From contig JAPOYZ010000055.1 in assembly GCA_026706325.1 (NCBI GenBank), positions 1-17,853 on the forward strand: DNA of 17,853 bases. The letters are read 5' to 3'. The DNA comes from Candidatus Aminicenantota bacterium (lineage in GTDB: Bacteria > Acidobacteriota > UBA6911 > RPQK01 > JAJDTT01). Below the pieces are notes generated by a model that was given only the letters and a program-made list of their open reading frames with translations, had not been told where the DNA came from and made no database searches. Each line of letters begins with the position of its first letter. Positions within the stretch are counted from its first letter, which is position 1. Both the position numbers and the translations under genes were made by a program. Of the stretch, positions 14,901-17,853 are shown piece after piece.

Positions 14901-15007
14901 TGGACCGCCTGGAGGTCCGCTGGCCCAGCGGCGCCACCCAGGTCCTGGAGAACGTTCCGGCCGACCGCCTGATTGTCGTGCAAGAGCCCGTCGAAACGGA
15001 TCCTTAA
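11930..15007 (+). CDS. Secreted PD40/TolB-like propeller fused to CRTAC1 FG-GAP and ASPIC/UnbV domain
   Basis: The protein is 1025 residues, starting at a GTG 10 nt after the phosphatase stop with only a weak GGCGGA site. A signal peptide covers about 1-34 (FANLALLIPLILPAAGLFAQ). Residues about 36-439 are seven 57-58-residue blades of form TRVSVDSxGxQxNG, then SxDGRxVAFESLASNLVxGDTN, then DVFVHDRxTGET, a TolB/PD40-like seven-bladed propeller. A polar linker (440-495) leads to FTDVTEAAGIRFRH, the usual start of a CRTAC1 domain, with seven FG-GAP motifs (DFDQDGWMDLFFVNG, DYDNDGFPDLYVT, DYDNDGDLDLAVTENGG and others) and the typical VNGHIDD. The ASPIC/UnbV domain closes the protein from NHWLQIRL to about residue 1015, including RLEVRWPSGATQ. 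It is secreted or surface-exposed; the function is unknown and is probably binding. It is convergent with the BNR gene, with only 31 nt between them. Confidence 0.9.
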   Translation: MRKAVRRSRTTADLFANLALLIPLILPAAGLFAQTTTRVSVHGPNRGNGPSQYAQISASGRFVVYTSTASNLVDGDTNWASDVLVHDRETGETTRASVDDAGNQGNSLSQFPRISAGGRIIAFESLASNLVEGDTNGALDVFVHDRKSGKTARVSLGSGGDQGNSASGVPCLSSDGRIVAFESLASNLVDGDTNESTDVFVHDRQTGETTRVSVDSRGRQANGSSAGSSLDGSGRYVAFESLATDLVPGDTNRVSDVFVHDRQTGETTRVSVDSRGRQANGGSSAPSLSADGRFVGFGSHGSNLVGGDTNQETDVFVHDRQTRETTRVSVDSRGRQADGGSGIAALSAGGRWVAFHSLASNLVDGDTNGTLDVFLHDRLTGRTTRTSLTENGRETNGPSRDPTISADARFVAFESHASNLVPRDDNGTVDVFVRDRGGADPSAARGRPWWSAVEDRVLGWLRRGWDGLVSEIHMRAEAFTRERFRIPTAALAHAEPAPIKFTDVTEAAGIRFRHYKGETGKRYLPETMGSGVAVLDFDQDGWMDLFFVNGWRLEGGRPEGVASALYRNRGDGTFDDVTREAGLEVRAYGMGAAAGDYDNDGFPDLYVTILGLNRLYRNNGDGTFSNVSVDAGVADPSWGASAAWLDADNDGKLDLFVTNYVRWSPSQDQWCGYGPGAKHYCTPEIFTGDTSRLFRNLGGGRFRDVTKESGLFNPSGKALGVALWDFDGNGLMDLAVAEDTQPDKIYLNRGGFRFEEVGTRNGFGFSESGQARAGMGVDVADAENDGRGVVAVTNFSYEGIGFYRWGSGLNFIDQAVPAGIGQPSLLTLGFGLLFLDYDLDGWQDLLAVNGHIDDLVETVQTRLTYRQRPLLFRNRRDGRFLPMGGDAGPALDQPYAGRGAAAIDYDNDGDLDLAVTENGGPAHLLRNQRGNRNHWLQIRLFGSASNRDGIGTLVTVKSGSTTQRRYRRSGSSYLSESDPRLTFGLGDATRVDRLEVRWPSGATQVLENVPADRLIVVQEPVETDP
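12203..13246 (+). repeat. Six in-phase 174-bp tandem repeats encoding propeller blades 2-7
   Basis: Equivalent codons begin at 12203, 12377, 12551, 12725, 12899 and 13073, an exact 174-bp period (58 codons) without indels. The units starting at 12725 and 12899 share a 42-bp identical stretch. A seventh, first blade (from about 12035) is one codon shorter. Blades 4-6 are the most alike, pointing to recent internal duplication or gene conversion. Confidence 0.88.
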
Positions 15008-15038
15008 TCCTTTAGCTGCTCGTTGCCTGACTCTCCGT
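15008..15038. other. 31-nt convergent gap without a hairpin
   Basis: I see no stem-loop or U-run between the converging stops of the PD40-CRTAC1 gene and the BNR gene, unlike the gap at 5480-5684. Confidence 0.5.
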
Positions 15039-16250
15039 TCAGTTTCCCGACGACCGCACCACGCGCCAGAAGACACCCTTGACGGCCCGGCTCTCCCACC
15101 CTGGATGCCGGGTGTTGTAGACGGTGAGGAAGTGGTCCGGTTCCAGCTCCACCGTCGGGGCCGTAAAGGAGTGGCCCGGCGGATTGGGCACCAGCAGGAA
15201 CCGGGTGGACTCGGCCATGGAGGGGGTCCCCGATTCCGTCTCATTCACCCAGGTCCGTCCCCCGTCCAGGCTGACCCGCGCCAGCACCGTGCCGTCAGGG
15301 GCGCTCTTGCCCGGGACGCCTCCCTGGTGGGTGATCACGACCACGTTTCCCGGGGTCCAGAGGATGGTCCCGCGGTGCCCGTAGTATTCGTTCAGGCTTC
15401 CCGGCACCTCCCGGAAGGTCCGTCCGCCGTCGCTGGATTCGAGGAGGATTCCCTGTTTGTAGATGGCCCCGGCCCCGGGAGGAGCTCCGCTTCGCTTCGA
15501 CATCGCCTCCACGTCTTCTCCCGGAAACGGAGGCCTCTGGATCCGGGTCATGGCCAGGACGCGCAACGGGTCGTTGGGGTCCACGGCATAGCCGGTTTCG
15601 GCCACGTGCTGGTGCACTTCGGTGGGGTCGCCCCAGGTTTGTCCGCCGTCCCGGGAACGGATCAGCGTCTCGTGAAATCCCGGCCGTGACCTGTCCTCCT
15701 GTTGATAATCCCTATGGTTCGGGTAACGCAGGCCCACCCCCAGCGCGATGGTCCCGTCCGCCTCCTGGAAGAAGGTGTTGTAGTCATTGAAGCAGAAAGC
15801 GTAAGGGTCCTCGGACCCGCCCGGCGAAAAGGGTCCGAAATCGATGGCGGTGGTCTTCCAGGTGATCCCGGAATCGCTCGAAACCGAGACGAACAGATCC
15901 TTGCCGCCGGGGGACTGGTGCATCAGCCAGAGGTTTCCGTCACGGCCGGCGTAGAGGCCATGCTGAACCTGGCCGGGTGGCGCGCCGGAAAGATTCACCG
16001 GCAGCAGGGTCCAACTCCGGCCCTGATCGACACTCCTGTAGAGCCTCTGCTGGGTCTGAGTGTTGACGTAGATGCTTCCGTCCGGATGGGTGACCATGCC
16101 CAGCATGGACCGGAGGAGTCCCGACTCCTCGGGGTCCAACAACACCTCCCCCTCGATCTCGACCTTCGCTCCGGGAGCGACTTCAGCCGGAGCGCAGGAG
16201 GCGCCCAATGCCAACAGAACGACCCCAATCCAATTCAGTTTCCCTGTCAT
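15039..16250 (-). CDS. Sialidase-superfamily (BNR/Asp-box) secreted protein, possible lipoprotein
   Basis: The protein is 403 residues from the ATG at 16250, which has GGAGA 8 nt upstream. A GTG at 16265 overlaps the previous stop and is less likely. The N-terminus (WIGVVLLALGASC) is a signal sequence whose Cys19 could be lipidated, though the lipobox (GAS before Cys) is weak. Five Asp boxes are visible: SVDQGRSW (73-80), SSDSGITW (124-131), SRDGGQTW (199-206), SSDGGRTF (272-279) and SLDGGRTW (327-334), the mark of a six-bladed sialidase-type beta-propeller. I could not identify the full sialidase Arg triad and Tyr/Glu pair, so sialic acid cleavage should not be assumed; many Asp-box proteins only bind or act on other sugars. 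It follows the GH32/43-like gene by 14 nt and is probably translated from the same message. Confidence 0.86.
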   Translation of the reverse strand: MTGKLNWIGVVLLALGASCAPAEVAPGAKVEIEGEVLLDPEESGLLRSMLGMVTHPDGSIYVNTQTQQRLYRSVDQGRSWTLLPVNLSGAPPGQVQHGLYAGRDGNLWLMHQSPGGKDLFVSVSSDSGITWKTTAIDFGPFSPGGSEDPYAFCFNDYNTFFQEADGTIALGVGLRYPNHRDYQQEDRSRPGFHETLIRSRDGGQTWGDPTEVHQHVAETGYAVDPNDPLRVLAMTRIQRPPFPGEDVEAMSKRSGAPPGAGAIYKQGILLESSDGGRTFREVPGSLNEYYGHRGTILWTPGNVVVITHQGGVPGKSAPDGTVLARVSLDGGRTWVNETESGTPSMAESTRFLLVPNPPGHSFTAPTVELEPDHFLTVYNTRHPGWESRAVKGVFWRVVRSSGN

Positions 16251-16264
16251 CGTCCCATTCTCCA

Positions 16265-17800
16265 CTATCGATCTCGAAAACCGAACGAGAAGAGCTTGGC
16301 GTTCTCCAGATGGAACTTCAGCCGGACCGGCTGCCCCTCCAATCCCTTCAGATTACCCTGTCCGTTCCACGAAACGCGATGGCGGACGGCGTCCGATTCC
16401 AGCGCGTCGCAATCACCCCTGCCGAAGCTTTCCAGCGGCTGTCCTTCCGTGGAGAGAATCTCGACCTGAACCCGTCCCGACCCCGCGTCCGCGTTGATCA
16501 GCAGTTCACCGCCCCGGAAGCGGAAGGGCTTGGTGGTCAGGACTCCCGCCTCCGCTCCGGCGTCGACGGAGACAAACCCGTCCAGGCGCAGCTTCGACAG
16601 AGCGACACCGCTCTTGAATCCGGTGAACCCGTCCGGCGGCTCCGAGTTGTGGTCCGCGCCCCACCCGACATAGTAGATCCAGATCTCGTCATCCCGGACC
16701 AGCGGCCCCTGCACCGGCCAGATGAACCCCCAGTCGAAGTCCCCCGGACGTTCCGAGGTGGGTAGGAAGACCTCCCGGCCGCCGCCGCGATGCCAGTTGA
16801 GGCCGTCTCGGCTGTAGGTGAGCTGGACCGGTCCCCGGGGGCGCTCGTACCCATAGCTGAAGACGGTCATGAACCCGATCCGCAGCTCGTCGTGGAGCAT
16901 GACCTGCATGTTGTAGAACTGGTCCCGGTGCATCGGGTCGCGGTCGTCGGCCGCCACCACCGTCCGCATGGGAGTCCAGTGGACGAAATCATCGCTCTCC
17001 ACCTGGCCCACCCGGCGCAGGCTGTGGTTCTCGGGAACCCGGTCCTTCTTGGGCCCTCCCCAGAGCTGGGCGTAGACCTTCCGCGCCCAGGGATCAGAGA
17101 CCATCTTCTTGCGGACCTCCTTGATCATCCCGGTGCGGTCCCGGATGATGGCCACGTACTTGCCCAGCCGGCCGTCCCAGTATGGAACCGGCTGGCTGTC
17201 GTGCCCCGGCGCGTGGAAGATGACCTTCTCCCCGTCTTTGTAGTCGGTCCAGCGGAGGCCGTCCGCCGAGTAGGCGGCCCGGATGCCCTGGTAGAGCATC
17301 TTGAACCGTCTGGCGGGATCGGTCCCCCGGGGATCGATGCAGCCGCCGGTCTCCAGCCCGTCCTCGTCCATGATGATGTTATTGTCCCGGCTGCCCCGAT
17401 GCTCGACGATGCCCAGGGAGGGCTTCACCCAGCCGATTCCGTCCCGGCTGTAGGCGTAGGCCAGGATCATGGACTGGTCTTTCGCTCCCCAGAGGCTGTA
17501 CCACATCTTGTACAGATCGTCCGATTCATCGAAGAGGATGGTGGTGAAGCAGAAGTGCATTCCCGCTTCCCAGGACGGGTCGCCCTCGGGGACCATGGGC
17601 AGCACCGGGGCAGACCCGTACTTGACCGGCTGGTTCAGGGTCTTGGTGGCACCTTTCAAAGATTCGATGATGTAGTCGTCGATGAACAGTTGCCGGTTCT
17701 GCGCCACGTCCAGTGTGGACCCGGCCGCGGCCGCGGCCCAGCCGGCGAGAACGTATCCCAGCAGCAGAAACCCGTACTTGGAATTTCGCAGTGATTGCAT
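16265..17800 (-). CDS. GH32/GH43-like five-bladed propeller protein, secreted
   Basis: The protein is 511 residues with a signal peptide (about 1-28, LLLGYVLAGWAAAAAGS). The mature N-terminus has RQLFIDDYIIE, a recurrent opening of uncharacterised glycosidase-like proteins in Planctomycetota and Acidobacteriota. Propeller strands repeat as YSRDGIGW (117-124), YSADGLRW (177-184), ESDDFVHW and YSRDGLNW, with DPARRFKMLYQG (161-172) between. A C-terminal beta-sandwich (TTKPFRFRGGELLINADAGS onward) resembles the extra domain of GH32 enzymes. The likely role is extracytoplasmic glycan hydrolysis or binding; acid/base residues could not be fixed. AGGAG lies 6 nt before the ATG. It is the first gene of a probable two-gene operon with the BNR protein. 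Confidence 0.85.
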   Translation of the reverse strand: MQSLRNSKYGFLLLGYVLAGWAAAAAGSTLDVAQNRQLFIDDYIIESLKGATKTLNQPVKYGSAPVLPMVPEGDPSWEAGMHFCFTTILFDESDDLYKMWYSLWGAKDQSMILAYAYSRDGIGWVKPSLGIVEHRGSRDNNIIMDEDGLETGGCIDPRGTDPARRFKMLYQGIRAAYSADGLRWTDYKDGEKVIFHAPGHDSQPVPYWDGRLGKYVAIIRDRTGMIKEVRKKMVSDPWARKVYAQLWGGPKKDRVPENHSLRRVGQVESDDFVHWTPMRTVVAADDRDPMHRDQFYNMQVMLHDELRIGFMTVFSYGYERPRGPVQLTYSRDGLNWHRGGGREVFLPTSERPGDFDWGFIWPVQGPLVRDDEIWIYYVGWGADHNSEPPDGFTGFKSGVALSKLRLDGFVSVDAGAEAGVLTTKPFRFRGGELLINADAGSGRVQVEILSTEGQPLESFGRGDCDALESDAVRHRVSWNGQGNLKGLEGQPVRLKFHLENAKLFSFGFRDR

Positions 17801-17853
17801 CAGAATCTCCTAGACTTTCCGTAGTTGTTCGTGATGCCGACCAGGCCCGGAAT
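17800..17853 (-). CDS. Possible C-terminal end of an upstream gene (17 codons)
   Basis: On the minus strand a frame open from the window edge ends in TGA that overlaps the next ATG as TGATG, a typical coupling arrangement. Only 17 residues (ending NNYGKSRRF) are visible, so chance is a real alternative and no function can be given. Confidence 0.25.
   Translation of the reverse strand: MPGLVGITNNYGKSRRF

Noticed and set aside
15039..16250. Annotation as a true exo-alpha-sialidase
   Set aside because: Asp boxes define only the fold; the Arg triad and nucleophile pair could not be located with confidence.

Overview
The window is about 17.9 kb of GC-rich bacterial DNA. It looks like part of a carbohydrate-acquisition neighbourhood from a Gram-negative, most likely an Acidobacteriota member. 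The evidence for that lineage is an Oar-type TonB-dependent receptor with an N-terminal carboxypeptidase-regulatory-like domain, a CRTAC1/ASPIC-UnbV protein, large secreted FG-GAP propellers, and glycosidase-like proteins of kinds common in Acidobacteriota and Planctomycetota. The lineage is an inference; no rRNA or marker gene is present.

Layout. 1-1473 (minus) is the N-terminal 491 residues of the TonB-dependent receptor, running off the left edge. A 320-bp divergent intergenic region (1474-1793) separates it from a classical SDR dehydrogenase (1794-2570, plus) and a secreted 923-residue protein with about 14 FG-GAP blades (2708-5479, plus). Convergent to these are a HEAT-repeat/sodium-solute symporter fusion (5685-8147, minus) and a GH38-type alpha-mannosidase-like protein (8276-11359, minus). 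An 83-bp divergent region then leads to a tight plus-strand pair: a small protein-tyrosine-phosphatase-like protein (11443-11919) and a 1025-residue secreted protein that joins a 7-blade PD40/TolB-like propeller to a CRTAC1 FG-GAP propeller and an ASPIC/UnbV domain (11930-15007). Convergent to that is a minus-strand pair: a GH32/GH43-like five-blade propeller (16265-17800) followed by a BNR/Asp-box sialidase-superfamily protein (15039-16250).

How the genes may work together (inference): outer-membrane import by the TonB receptor, extracytoplasmic binding or cleavage of glycans by the propeller proteins, inner-membrane Na+-coupled uptake by the HEAT-SSS protein, and intracellular trimming or oxidation by the GH38-like protein and the SDR. 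Substrate identity cannot be read from the sequence.

The most distinctive non-coding signal is a family of short hairpins of 18-20 nt with a near-constant UUUCCU loop and covarying stems. They sit 5-11 nt after the stop codons of four genes, always in the sense orientation of the upstream gene. Between the convergent genes ending at 5479 and 5685 they form a mirrored six-hairpin array. Other notable points are the HEAT-SSS fusion, a GH38 protein whose metal-binding Asp is replaced by Cys, a phosphatase-like loop of form HCx4R instead of HCx5R, and an in-phase 174-bp tandem repeat that encodes a propeller.
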